Source: Methanomassiliicoccus sp. (GTDB lineage: Archaea > Thermoplasmatota > Thermoplasmata > Methanomassiliicoccales > Methanomassiliicoccaceae). Taken from it: 49,313 nt of DNA. The stretch's first letter is position 1; every line of letters begins with the position of its first letter. Below are positions 31,280 to 39,576 of this stretch, one piece after another. Under the pieces are notes generated by a model that saw nothing but the letters and a program-made list of their open reading frames with translations, did no database searches and was not told the origin of the DNA. Made by a program: the position numbers and the translations under genes. The stretch spans positions 1 through 49,313 of the forward strand of contig JAEILR010000031.1 of the NCBI GenBank assembly GCA_016109435.1, in the 5' to 3' direction.

Positions 31280-31453
31280 ATGGTTGTTAAGATCAACGCT
31301 GACGAGTGTGTTGGATGCGGAGCTTGCGAGGACGTTTGCCCCCAGTCGGCCATCAAGGTCACCGATGTAGCGGTCATCAACGAGGCCGACTGTGTTGACT
31401 GCGGCGCATGCATCGACGAGTGCCCCAACAGCGCGATCGTCCAGAACGAGTAA
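31280..31453 (+). CDS. 2[4Fe-4S] ferredoxin
   Basis: A 57-residue electron carrier, too short for most ORF cut-offs. The start is ATG 31280 behind gaggtg. It has two classical CxxCxxCxxxCP motifs: ECVGCGACEDVCP and DCVDCGACIDECP, each followed by a short Ser-Ala-Ile strand. That is the clostridial-type layout, with pseudo-twofold symmetry. It sits directly downstream of the radical SAM operon but has its own promoter. It might supply electrons to that enzyme, which is an inference from position only. A weak hairpin (31473-31485) follows. Confidence 0.95.
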   Translation: MVVKINADECVGCGACEDVCPQSAIKVTDVAVINEADCVDCGACIDECPNSAIVQNE

Positions 31454-31569
31454 ACGCTGATCAGGATCAACTGGAGCATCGCTCCACCCTTTCCGATTTT
31501 GTTATCTTCATTTCACCGGCACCGCCGGACCAGTGAGGTTTATACGCCTGTTTACGCTATGGTCGGAGG

Positions 31570-32313
31570 ATGGTACCGGGATACCTCCCCTCGATCATCA
31601 TCCTTCTAACGGCCGCGTACATCCCGGCCATCCTCGCCTTAATCTGGATAAGGTGGGGGGAGAGAGGAAGGAGGGAGAGGTGGGACGACCTTTTCCTTAC
31701 ATTCCTCGGCGGCGCGGTGGTCGCAGTCATCGTGGCAACGGCCCTGGAACTGGCCGCGGCGGGCATACTCAACTCGTCGGCGATCCGGGAGTACGACATC
31801 TTCGTCCGCAACCCCAACCTCATCACCTTCATAATCATCATCGGGCTGGCGCCGATCATCGAGGAATTCGTCAAGATGATGGTCGTCCGCCGATTCTCGC
31901 GCTACATCTGGCGCCCGCGCAACGGCCTGGTGTTCGGCGCCGCCTGCGGGCTGGGCTTCGCCGCCACCGAGAATTTCCTGTACGAGGGGACGGCCCTGTT
32001 CACCGTCAGCTTCGCCGCGTTCGTTTCCCTGGCCATCATCCGCAGCATTTCCTCCATGCTCATGCACGCCTCGGCCACGTCCATATCCGGCTACGGGGTA
32101 GCGAAGGCGAAATCGTACGGCGACCACTGGTGGCCGTATTTCATCGCCGCTGTGGTCATGCACTCCACCTTCAACATGTTCGCTTCGTTCGGCGAGCTGT
32201 TCGAGGTCCGGCTGGGCCCCGGGGCCAACATCATCGGCCTGATGTTCTCCATCGGACTGGTGCTGATCACCACCCTATTCCTCATGCGGAGGATACGGGG
32301 CTACCACGCCTGA
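31570..32313 (+). CDS. PrsW-family intramembrane protease
   Basis: A 247-residue membrane protein with about seven hydrophobic segments. The metalloprotease motifs of the PrsW/CPBP clan are clear: APIIEEFVKM (the EE motif, near residue 98), FAATENFLYEG, MLMHASATSISGYG and VVMHSTFNMFA, with His residues positioned for zinc. PrsW-type proteases cleave membrane-bound anti-sigma factors in bacteria. In archaea the substrates are mostly unknown. ATG 31570 follows a TATA-like tttatacg (31539-31546) by about 25 bases, which fits a near-leaderless transcript. It is convergent with the flavoenzyme gene. Confidence 0.88.
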   Translation: MVPGYLPSIIILLTAAYIPAILALIWIRWGERGRRERWDDLFLTFLGGAVVAVIVATALELAAAGILNSSAIREYDIFVRNPNLITFIIIIGLAPIIEEFVKMMVVRRFSRYIWRPRNGLVFGAACGLGFAATENFLYEGTALFTVSFAAFVSLAIIRSISSMLMHASATSISGYGVAKAKSYGDHWWPYFIAAVVMHSTFNMFASFGELFEVRLGPGANIIGLMFSIGLVLITTLFLMRRIRGYHA

Positions 32314-32316
32314 GGA

Positions 32317-33252
32317 TCACTTCGCCCAGTACGGCTCCTTGATGAACTTGTAGGCGCTGTTGGAGGCGATGGCGGCCTCTCCGCAGGCCACCACGATCTG
32401 CTTGTACTTGCCCTTGTAGGCGACCGCGTCCCCGCAGGCGAAGACCCCCTTCCTGGAGGTGCACATGTCGGTGTCGACCTTGACCAGGCCTTCCTCCAGC
32501 TCCACTCCCCACCTATCCATATCATCGGCCACGTTGGAGGTCCCGATATTGATGACCACGCCGTCGGCCTTCCGCTCGATCAGCTTGCCGCCCACCTTCA
32601 GCACGATGCTCTTGACCTGATCGGTGCCCTTGATCTCCACGACCTCGGCCTTCATTATGGTCTCGATGTCCGCGTTGTGCACCCGCTCCACGATGGCCTC
32701 GTCCGCCCGGAAGGTGTCCCTGCGATGGATGATGCAGGTGTCCGACCCCTCACAGGCCAGGAGGGCCATCTCCAGAGCGGAGTTGCCGCCCCCGATGAAG
32801 ATGATCTCCTTCCCCAGGAGGTACTCCCTCTCTGGCAGCTTGTAGTACACCCCTCGTCCTTCGAACTGCTCCTCGCCGATCGCCCCCAACCGCTTGGGCT
32901 TGAACAGCCCCATCCCGGTGGCCAGTATGACCGCCTTGGTCTCGTACTCGCCCAGGTCGGTTCGCACCACGAGATGTTCGTCGCGGTTCTCCAGCCCGTT
33001 GGCGCGTTCATGCTCCTTGATAACGCAGCCCATGGTCCGGGCGTGGTTGATGAGGTTATTGGACAGATGCCCGGCATCGGTGGTCACGTACCCCGGCCAG
33101 TTCTCGATCCCCTTCTCCGGGTAGAGGGCGGCCAGCTGACCGCCGGCGGCGGTAGCGTCGATGATGAGGGTGTTAAGTTTCCTCGTCCGGGCGTATATGC
33201 CTGCGGTCAGGCCGGCCGGTCCCGCGCCAATGATGATGAGATCGTGAAGCAT
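32317..33252 (-). CDS. Thioredoxin-reductase-like flavoenzyme without CxxC
   Basis: About 311 residues from ATG 33252 (MLHDLIIIGAGPAG). An ATG eight codons upstream is an alternative. It has the FAD-binding GAGPAG near the N-terminus, the NAD(P)-binding IFIGGGNSALEMA in the middle and the second FAD signature VFACGDAVA near the C-terminus. The redox-active CxxC that thioredoxin reductases carry just before the NADPH domain is missing: the spot reads RGVYYKLPEREYLL. It therefore looks like a ferredoxin-NAD(P) reductase of the TrxR-like type rather than a thioredoxin reductase. Confidence 0.85.
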   Translation of the reverse strand: MLHDLIIIGAGPAGLTAGIYARTRKLNTLIIDATAAGGQLAALYPEKGIENWPGYVTTDAGHLSNNLINHARTMGCVIKEHERANGLENRDEHLVVRTDLGEYETKAVILATGMGLFKPKRLGAIGEEQFEGRGVYYKLPEREYLLGKEIIFIGGGNSALEMALLACEGSDTCIIHRRDTFRADEAIVERVHNADIETIMKAEVVEIKGTDQVKSIVLKVGGKLIERKADGVVINIGTSNVADDMDRWGVELEEGLVKVDTDMCTSRKGVFACGDAVAYKGKYKQIVVACGEAAIASNSAYKFIKEPYWAK

Positions 33253-33409
33253 TAGAAGGGAGCAATACAGGTTCATGTTATTAGTTTATCGAATGCCGGA
33301 GCCCGGACATCGCCCCTCCGTCGGTGATATCGATGGTAATCGTCCTCTCAACAACGGAATCCGGAAGGCCGACACATTCAAGCATGGGCGGCGACGATAT
33401 TCGGTACCA

Positions 33410-33964
33410 ATGACGTTCCGCGCTTTCATCTCGGTCGATCTCGCCAGGATTCCTGAGATCGAGGACCTCATCGTCGCCCTGAAGACCGCCGACCCCACCC
33501 TCAAGGTGGTCGATCCCGGCCAGATACACGTGACCCTGAAGTTCCTGGGTGATACCTCGGAGGACAGGATCGAGGGGATCGCCGCGGCCATGACGGAGGC
33601 CGCGGAGGGCGTATCTCCCTTCCAGGTCGCTCTCAAGGGCACGGGAGCGTTCCCCTCCCGAAACCGCATCCGGGTCGTATGGGTGGGGATGAACGACACC
33701 CTGCCGCTGGCGACCATCGCCAATCGTCTGGACGAGTCACTGTCGCAGATGGGCATCGAGCGGGAGAAGCGTCCCTTCGCTCCCCACCTGACCGTGGCCC
33801 GGTCGCGCACCGAAGGTCCCAACCCCGTCATCCGGCAGCTGCTGGAGAATCGGGCCCAGTCGGACTTCGGTCTCTTCCATGTGGACCGCATCAGGCTGAA
33901 GAAGAGCGTCCTGACCAAGTGTGGTCCGCAGTACTCCACGGTGGAAGAGGTTCCTCTGCGGTGA
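33410..33964 (+). CDS. thpR: RNA 2',3'-cyclic phosphodiesterase (ThpR/LigT)
   Basis: A 184-residue protein from ATG 33410 (MTFRAFISVDL), where similarity to the family begins; the frame is open upstream but that part is not protein-like. Both catalytic HxT motifs of the 2H phosphoesterase superfamily are present: HVTLKFLG (about residue 41) and HLTVARSR (about residue 125). Such enzymes open 2',3'-cyclic phosphates and were first described as RNA ligase-like proteins. The gene is divergent from the flavoenzyme and is followed by the pilin-like operon. Confidence 0.92.
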   Translation: MTFRAFISVDLARIPEIEDLIVALKTADPTLKVVDPGQIHVTLKFLGDTSEDRIEGIAAAMTEAAEGVSPFQVALKGTGAFPSRNRIRVVWVGMNDTLPLATIANRLDESLSQMGIEREKRPFAPHLTVARSRTEGPNPVIRQLLENRAQSDFGLFHVDRIRLKKSVLTKCGPQYSTVEEVPLR

Positions 33965-34031
33965 TGGACGAAGCCTCAATGTAGCAGTACATGAAAGATA
34001 CCCCTCCCGCCGGTCCACGGACGGGAGAAAC

Positions 34032-34508
34032 ATGATTCTCAGGAAGAACATCCGAAGGGACAGGGACGCGGGAATTGAAGGGCTGCCGCTGCAGCTGATG
34101 ATCATGGTGGCGGTCGCGGGACTAGGAATGGCCATCATCCTTGGATGGATGGGCGGTCTAAGCGCACCCAACGGCATCAGCGCGGTCTATTCCTCCCCGA
34201 ACGAGATCGTGCTCAACGACAGCGACCACGACGGCGTTTTCACCGCCTCCGGCAGGTCCATAACCATCACGGTGATGGACACCAAGGGGGAGCCGGTAGG
34301 GGGCGCCACCGTCGTCCTGGATGGCTGCAATCTGCAGACCAGCGGGGGAAGGCAGGTCCACGGGACCACGGATGATGCCGGCAAGGTCATGTTCAACGGA
34401 CTGAGCGCGTCGCAGACCGGCAAGTCGGTAGGGTTCGTCACCGTCACCGTGACCAAGAGCGGAATGGGCACCGACAACACCCTGACCATACCGGTCATCT
34501 CGGAGTGA
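34032..34508 (+). CDS. Type IV pilin-like protein 1
   Basis: A 158-residue protein from ATG 34032, with gggaga just upstream. The N-terminus MILRKNIRRDRDAGIEGLP has a basic leader, then Gly-Ile-Glu and a hydrophobic helix (LPLQLMIMVAVAGLGMAIILGW). This is the class III signal layout of archaeal pilins, with possible cleavage after the Gly before IEG. The outer part (about residues 55-158) looks like a beta-sandwich domain with Gly, Thr and Val repeats (VTVTVTKSGMG). Its role in a surface filament or pseudopilus is inferred from this and the two following genes. Confidence 0.68.
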   Translation: MILRKNIRRDRDAGIEGLPLQLMIMVAVAGLGMAIILGWMGGLSAPNGISAVYSSPNEIVLNDSDHDGVFTASGRSITITVMDTKGEPVGGATVVLDGCNLQTSGGRQVHGTTDDAGKVMFNGLSASQTGKSVGFVTVTVTKSGMGTDNTLTIPVISE

Positions 34509-34512
34509 TGGG

Positions 34513-34986
34513 ATGAAGGGCTGGGACCGGCGGGCCCTCGAGGGCCTGCCCCTCCGGCTCCTCATCATGGCCCTGCTCGTATCCCTGACCCTGCCAGTGG
34601 TGCTTGGCAGCATGGAGAGCTACGAGCGGACCACTGCCCGGACCCGGCTGGCGGCCGAGGCCGAGCGGGTGGGGGGCGTCATTGAAGAGGTCATGTCCGC
34701 GGGGGAGGGCAACCGGCGGATCGTCACGGTCGAACTCCCGGAGAGCCTGGCGAAGTTCTCGATGAGATTGGAGGTGGGGGGCGCGATCGGCAGCGCCGAG
34801 TCCCTGACGGTACGATGCTTGGAGGGCGGCGCGGTCTTCCGCAACATCGTGCTGGAGGACCCCCCGGCGAGAACGACGACCGCTGACGGGAGGGGCATGG
34901 TGCTGGAGGCGGGAATGTATCGGCTGGCGGTGGAGTGCGTGCGCGCGGACGATAGGGCCTTCGTTCTGGTGTCGGTGTCGCTATGA
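34513..34986 (+). CDS. Type IV pilin-like protein 2
   Basis: A 157-residue protein from ATG 34513, 4 bases after the previous stop. The start MKGWDRRALEGLPLRLLIM repeats the EGLPL-R/Q-L-I-M pattern of its neighbour, with a Glu five residues before the helix core as in pilins. The outer part is acidic with few cysteines. Its stop overlaps the next start as ATGA (34983-34986). Three co-translated pilin-like proteins suggest subunits of one surface assembly. Confidence 0.65.
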   Translation: MKGWDRRALEGLPLRLLIMALLVSLTLPVVLGSMESYERTTARTRLAAEAERVGGVIEEVMSAGEGNRRIVTVELPESLAKFSMRLEVGGAIGSAESLTVRCLEGGAVFRNIVLEDPPARTTTADGRGMVLEAGMYRLAVECVRADDRAFVLVSVSL

Positions 34987-35450
34987 TCGAGTTCGTGATG
35001 TCCAGGGTGTGGATGGTCATCGCCGGGGTGGCGGTGATGGCCGTGATCGTGGCTTCCTTCGCCGGCCTGGACCGCAATGTCCAGAGGGAGGTGGAGATGG
35101 AGGGGGCTGAGACCCTGGCCGCGGTCATGAACGAGCTTGCCGCGTGGGAAGGGCAGGGCGAAACGCGCGTCGAGGTGGACGGCCTGCTCATCGAACGCGA
35201 GGCTACGATCATGATATGCCCCGGCTCGATATGGGTGAACGGACCGTCGTCCAGCAGAGCAGTGGGGTGCGCTACGGACTTAATCCTCGTCGACGGGGGC
35301 CGGCAGGTCGACAGCCTCGAGCTGGCTCACGGGGACCACGTGGTGATCAGGACGGCCGGGGACGGCATCGTTCAGCTGGAGAAGGTGTCGGCCACCGCGC
35401 GGACCGCGGAAACGAACCTCTCGCACTCCTCGGCGGTGTTGTACAGATAG
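34983..35450 (+). CDS. Membrane-anchored protein of the pilin-like operon
   Basis: A 155-residue protein starting inside the previous stop codon. One N-terminal membrane helix (VWMVIAGVAVMAVIVASFAG) lies after a very short cytoplasmic start, MIEFVMSR. There is no clear prepilin cleavage site. The outer part carries two Cys residues (MICPG and GCATD), which could form a disulfide. The last 79 bases overlap the 3' end of the convergent desulfurase gene, an unusually long antisense overlap. Likely a minor component of the same assembly. Confidence 0.62.
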   Translation: MIEFVMSRVWMVIAGVAVMAVIVASFAGLDRNVQREVEMEGAETLAAVMNELAAWEGQGETRVEVDGLLIEREATIMICPGSIWVNGPSSSRAVGCATDLILVDGGRQVDSLELAHGDHVVIRTAGDGIVQLEKVSATARTAETNLSHSSAVLYR

Positions 35451-36592
35451 AACGACGCGCGGGCGCATCCGTCTATGCCCCGAGAGCGGAAGTAGGGATG
35501 CATGCAGTGCATGCCCGAGCGGATTTGCACCTTAGCCATCTCGTCGATGATCATGGCCACGTCGTGCGAGGTCATGCCCCGGATGTTGAACGGGAGGAGG
35601 CCGGCCCTGAGCGCGGGGTCCGGCGGCCCCAGCAGGGAGATCGCATCAATGTCCTGCAGACCCTCGGTGGCCTGCCGGTTGAGGCTGGCCTCGTGGTCCG
35701 CCACCTCGTCCATCCCCACCGCGCCCAGGTACTCGACCGCCGCCCCCGTGCCGATGATCCCCGAGTAGTTCAGCAGCCCGGCCTCGAACCTCTCTGGCGG
35801 GGGGAGGAACTCCACCTTTTCGTAGTCGGTCATGCCCACGGCGCCGCCGCCGCTGACCAGCGGCTCGATCCTCTCCAGGACCGGCCTCTTGCCGTAGAGG
35901 ACCCCGACACCGGACGGACCGAGCATCTTGTGAGCGGAGAAGGTGAACAGGTCGACGTCCAGCTCTTCCACGTCGATGCGCTGGTGTGGCGCCGACTGCG
36001 CGCCGTCGAGCATGACCAACGCCTCGCGCTCGTGGGCCATCTCCACGACCTCCTTCGCTGGCAGGGACGTCCCGGTCACGTTGTTGGTATGGACCATGGA
36101 TACCATGCTCACGTCCGCGGCCACCGCGTCCCGGTATGCTTCCAGGTCGAACAGGCCGGAGGGCGGCGTGCGCACCACGCGGTGCCTGACGATCCCCAGC
36201 TCCCTCAGCTGCAGCCACGGCACGTGGTTGCTGTTGTGCTCCATGTCCGTCGTGAGCACCGCGCTCCCCCTCTGGAAAGGATATCCCTTCGCCACCAGGT
36301 TGAGGGCCTCGGTGCAGTTCTTCGTGAACACGATGCAGGAGGGATCGGAGCAGCCGATGAACTCGGCGACCATCTCCCTGGCCTCCTCGATCTTGATGGA
36401 CACCTTGGTCGCCAGGCGATGCACCGAGCGGCCCCCGCAGGCCGGGTACTCGAGGTAGTACTCGTTCATCGCCTCGATGACCTGCCTCGGGCGCAGGGTC
36501 TGACATGCGCTGTCGAGGTAGATGAGGTCCCGTTCGTCCGATGAATAGAGGGGGAAGTCAAGGCGCAGCCGTTCTACGTCCATTGGAGCCAT
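35372..36592 (-). CDS. Cysteine desulfurase, SufS/CsdA type
   Basis: A 406-residue PLP-dependent class V aminotransferase-fold enzyme. The PLP lysine lies in FTFSAHKMLGPSGVGVLYG (near residue 220). A conserved Asp-Gln/Ser pattern is seen in VMLDGAQSAPHQ. The catalytic Cys is probably the one in GMHCMHPYF near residue 362, the SufS-type position. Such enzymes take sulfur from cysteine for iron-sulfur clusters or thiolated cofactors. It is divergent from iscS, so two desulfurases lie side by side. Starts at ATG 36592 or 36583 are both possible. Confidence 0.85.
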   Translation of the reverse strand: MAPMDVERLRLDFPLYSSDERDLIYLDSACQTLRPRQVIEAMNEYYLEYPACGGRSVHRLATKVSIKIEEAREMVAEFIGCSDPSCIVFTKNCTEALNLVAKGYPFQRGSAVLTTDMEHNSNHVPWLQLRELGIVRHRVVRTPPSGLFDLEAYRDAVAADVSMVSMVHTNNVTGTSLPAKEVVEMAHEREALVMLDGAQSAPHQRIDVEELDVDLFTFSAHKMLGPSGVGVLYGKRPVLERIEPLVSGGGAVGMTDYEKVEFLPPPERFEAGLLNYSGIIGTGAAVEYLGAVGMDEVADHEASLNRQATEGLQDIDAISLLGPPDPALRAGLLPFNIRGMTSHDVAMIIDEMAKVQIRSGMHCMHPYFRSRGIDGCARASFYLYNTAEECERFVSAVRAVADTFSS

Positions 36593-36758
36593 CTCGCATT
36601 CCGGTTACATCTATTTCAGTCTATGCAGGTCCCTCGATGAAAATCCTTTTTAGGGTCCTAATCGGTTGAAGCTAGTATCATGTGGGCATCGGGAAAAGAT
36701 TTAACAATCGTTATTACGTTGAACGGTACAGATGCCCTTGGGCATCGTAGGTGAGATG

Positions 36759-37949
36759 ATGAACGAGGTATATTTCGATAACAGCGCCACCACCAAGGTG
36801 GACCCACGGGTGTTGGATGAGATGCTTCCGTACTTCACGGAGAAGTACGGTAATGCCTCGTCCCTGCACTCCTTCGGTCAGGACGCCTACGGTGCGATGG
36901 AGGAGGCCAGGGAGAGAGTGGCCAAGGCTCTGGGCGCGGCGTCCAGAGATATAATATTCACATCCGGGGGAACCGAATCGGACAACCTTGCGCTGCAGGG
37001 AGCGGCGTATGCCATGGCCGGGAAGGGCAAGAGCATCATCACCTCGGTGGTGGAGCACCACGCGGTGCTGCACACCTGCCAGTTCCTGGAGACCCAGGGG
37101 TACAAGGTGACGTACCTGCCGGTGGACAAGGAAGGCTTCGTTTCCGTCGAGAGCCTGCAGAACGCGCTCACCAAGGAGACCACCATGGTCTCGATCATGG
37201 CCGCCAACAACGAGATCGGGACGATCCAGCCGATCAAGGAACTGGCGGAAGTGACCAAGGAGGCCGGAGCGCTGTTCCACACCGACGCGGTACAGGCGGT
37301 GAGCAAGGTGCCCCTGGACATGAACAAGCTAAAGGTCGATCTCCTGTCCCTCTCAGCGCACAAGCTCCACGGACCCAAGGGGGTCGGGGCGCTGTACCTG
37401 CGGAAAGGGGTGAAGCTCCGCCCCATAGTCTACGGCGGGGGACATGAGCGCGGGCTGCGGTCCTCCACGGAGAACATACCGGGCATCGTCGGCCTGGGGA
37501 AGGCCATGGAGCTGGGGATGAGCGAGATGGACGAGAGCGTGGCCAGGATGACCGCGATCAGGGAACACCTCATCAAGAGGGTCCTGGAGACCGTGCCACG
37601 CTCCCACCTCAACGGGCCGGTGGGCGAGAAGAGGCTGTGCAACAACGCTCACTTCCGCTTCGACTTCATCGAGGGCGAGGGCATGATCCTGCACCTGGAC
37701 ATGAGGGGCTTCGCCGGTTCCACCGGTTCGGCGTGCTCCACCAAGAGCCTAGAGCCGTCGCACGTGCTGAGGAGCCTGGGACTGCCACACGAGCTGTGCC
37801 ATGGCTCGCTACGGTTATCACTGAGCAAGTTCAATACCATGGAGGAGGCTGACAGGTTCATCGAGGCCATCGGCCCGATCATCGAGAACCTGAGGAAGAT
37901 GTCCCCGCTGAGGGAGGGAGTGAGCTACAATGTCGCCACCGTACACTGA
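36759..37949 (+). CDS. iscS: Cysteine desulfurase IscS/NifS
   Basis: A 396-residue enzyme from ATG 36759, chosen because aggtga (36749-36754) lies at workable distance; the ATG one codon earlier is too close. The family start VYFDNSATTKVDP is clear. The PLP lysine lies in SLSAHKLHGPKGVGALYLRKG. The catalytic Cys is in GSACSTKSLEPSHVLRSLG, the group I (NifS/IscS) loop. Other hallmarks are TSGGTESDN, HTDAVQA and ERGLRSSTENI. It donates sulfur to IscU, whose gene overlaps it by 20 bases. Confidence 0.95.
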   Translation: MNEVYFDNSATTKVDPRVLDEMLPYFTEKYGNASSLHSFGQDAYGAMEEARERVAKALGAASRDIIFTSGGTESDNLALQGAAYAMAGKGKSIITSVVEHHAVLHTCQFLETQGYKVTYLPVDKEGFVSVESLQNALTKETTMVSIMAANNEIGTIQPIKELAEVTKEAGALFHTDAVQAVSKVPLDMNKLKVDLLSLSAHKLHGPKGVGALYLRKGVKLRPIVYGGGHERGLRSSTENIPGIVGLGKAMELGMSEMDESVARMTAIREHLIKRVLETVPRSHLNGPVGEKRLCNNAHFRFDFIEGEGMILHLDMRGFAGSTGSACSTKSLEPSHVLRSLGLPHELCHGSLRLSLSKFNTMEEADRFIEAIGPIIENLRKMSPLREGVSYNVATVH

Positions 37950-39552
37950 GAAGGTAATGGAACATTTTACGAATCCGCACAATGTAGGTGAAATACAAGA
38001 TGCGGATGGCGTAGGAGAAGTGGGAAATCCAGTATGTCTTGTCCGAGGAACCCTGGTCCAGCTGAACAACCACTACCTGGAGATAGAGAACATTCAGGAC
38101 AAGGAGCGGGTTCTGACCCACGAGGGAGTGTACTCGACGGTGGAGCAGAGGTCGGTGCGAGACTACAGCGGCCCGATCTACAAGCTGAAGAACAAGCTCG
38201 GCTCCATAGAGATGACCCCGGACCACTTGGTCTTAGCGGTGAAGAGGCCGGAGGGGCACAAGTACAACTACACCCGCCACAAAAAGAAGCTCAAGGCAGA
38301 CTGGCATCACGTCAACGAACTGGACGAGAGGGACATCGCCCTGTACCCCATCCTCAAGGTGACTAAGGACCAGGAGTTCTTCGACCTCGACTTCGAGAAG
38401 AGGAAGTTCGATTACCGGAGCTTCGACCTTCCTGAAAAGGTCCAAGTCGACGCTGATCTCCTCCGTCTCGCCGGTTATTATCTGGCCGAAGGGAACGCGG
38501 TCACCACGGCGACAAAGGCGCACATATGCTTCACCTTCCACATCAACGAAGTGGAATACCAGCAGGACGTGGTCCGGATAGTCAAGGACAAATTCGGGCT
38601 GGAGGCGTCGATTAAGAAGCGGGAGGACGCCCATTCTGCCAACGTCATAATCAACAGCGCCAATCTGGCCAGGGTGTTCGAGCTGACCTTCGGCAAGGGT
38701 GCGGAGAACAAGCACATACCTGACTTCATGCTGTTCCTGCCCCCGGAGAAGCAGGTTCACCTCCTGCAGGGCCTATGGCGTGGTGATGGATACATCAACC
38801 TCGAGAGGAAGGGGGCTCGCGCGGGCTATGCTACGATCTCCGTGCAGTTGGCCGGCCAGATAAAAACGCTCCTGCTCCGACAGGGGATTATTCCATCCAT
38901 GTACTCTGAGCCGGGCTCGTTCATGGAGGAAATAACCCATAGCGAGGCGTACCGCGTTCATGTGGGCGATGCCGCGTCCCTGGAGAAGCTCTCAAGGATC
39001 TTGGGAGTGAAATTCACCATGCCCGAGCACGTGAAGGAGCATTCCTGGATCCAGGACGGTTTCCTATACACTCCGATAACCTCGATCGAAACTAGGCCGT
39101 TCACCGGGAGGGTCCATAACTTCGAGGTCGCCGAACAGCACTCCTACGTCACCGACTCCTTTACCATACACAATTGCGGAGACCTGATGTACATCTACAT
39201 CAAGGTGAAGGACGACATCCTGACAGATGTCAAGTTCAAGACCTTCGGTTGCGGGGCGGCCATCGCCACCAGCAGCATGGTCACCGACCTGGCCAAGGGC
39301 AAGACCATTCAAGAAGCCCTCAAGATCACCAGGAAAGATGTGGCCGACAACCTGGGCGGTCTGCCGCCCCAGAAGATGCACTGCTCCAACCTCGCGGCCG
39401 ACGCTCTGCACGAGGCCATTCACGACTACCTGCGCAAGCAGGGTAGGGAGCCGCCACTGCCTCCGGGAGCCAAGAAGCCTCACGAGGAGGACCACTGTGA
39501 GACCGACCCCGACTCCCCGATTCACATCGAGGACTCGGTGCCGAAGAAGTGA
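37930..39552 (+). CDS. iscU: IscU iron-sulfur scaffold split by an intein
   Basis: A 540-residue precursor. Residues 1-35 and 416-540 form the scaffold IscU: EKVMEHFTNPHNVGEI, then GNPV, and CGDLMYIYIKV after the intein. The three cluster-ligand cysteines would be Cys416 (CGD), the Cys in FGCGAAIATSS and the one in MHCSNLAADAL. Residues 36-415 are an intein. Only after splicing does the GNPV-CGD site form, so splicing is needed for function. The C-terminal tail (EPPLPPGAKKPHEEDHCETD...) is longer than usual and holds an extra Cys. The gene starts at ATG 37930, inside iscS. The first 30 extein codons are unusually AT-rich. Confidence 0.95.
   Translation: MSPPYTEKVMEHFTNPHNVGEIQDADGVGEVGNPVCLVRGTLVQLNNHYLEIENIQDKERVLTHEGVYSTVEQRSVRDYSGPIYKLKNKLGSIEMTPDHLVLAVKRPEGHKYNYTRHKKKLKADWHHVNELDERDIALYPILKVTKDQEFFDLDFEKRKFDYRSFDLPEKVQVDADLLRLAGYYLAEGNAVTTATKAHICFTFHINEVEYQQDVVRIVKDKFGLEASIKKREDAHSANVIINSANLARVFELTFGKGAENKHIPDFMLFLPPEKQVHLLQGLWRGDGYINLERKGARAGYATISVQLAGQIKTLLLRQGIIPSMYSEPGSFMEEITHSEAYRVHVGDAASLEKLSRILGVKFTMPEHVKEHSWIQDGFLYTPITSIETRPFTGRVHNFEVAEQHSYVTDSFTIHNCGDLMYIYIKVKDDILTDVKFKTFGCGAAIATSSMVTDLAKGKTIQEALKITRKDVADNLGGLPPQKMHCSNLAADALHEAIHDYLRKQGREPPLPPGAKKPHEEDHCETDPDSPIHIEDSVPKK
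38035..39174 (+). other. Intein with LAGLIDADG homing endonuclease in IscU
   Basis: A 380-residue class 1 intein (residues 36-415 of the precursor). Block A begins with Cys36 (CLVRGTLVQL). Block B holds MTPDHLVLA with the TxxH. The endonuclease motifs are LAGYYLAEG (block C) and LLQGLWRGDG (block E), both with their acidic residue. Block F/G is RVHNFEVAEQHSYV ... FTIHN ending in His-Asn, followed by Cys +1. All splicing residues are present, and the homing endonuclease looks intact. The +1 nucleophile is the first cluster-ligand Cys of IscU. Confidence 0.95.
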
Positions 39553-39576
39553 AAACCCTTTACATTGCCCCTTTTT

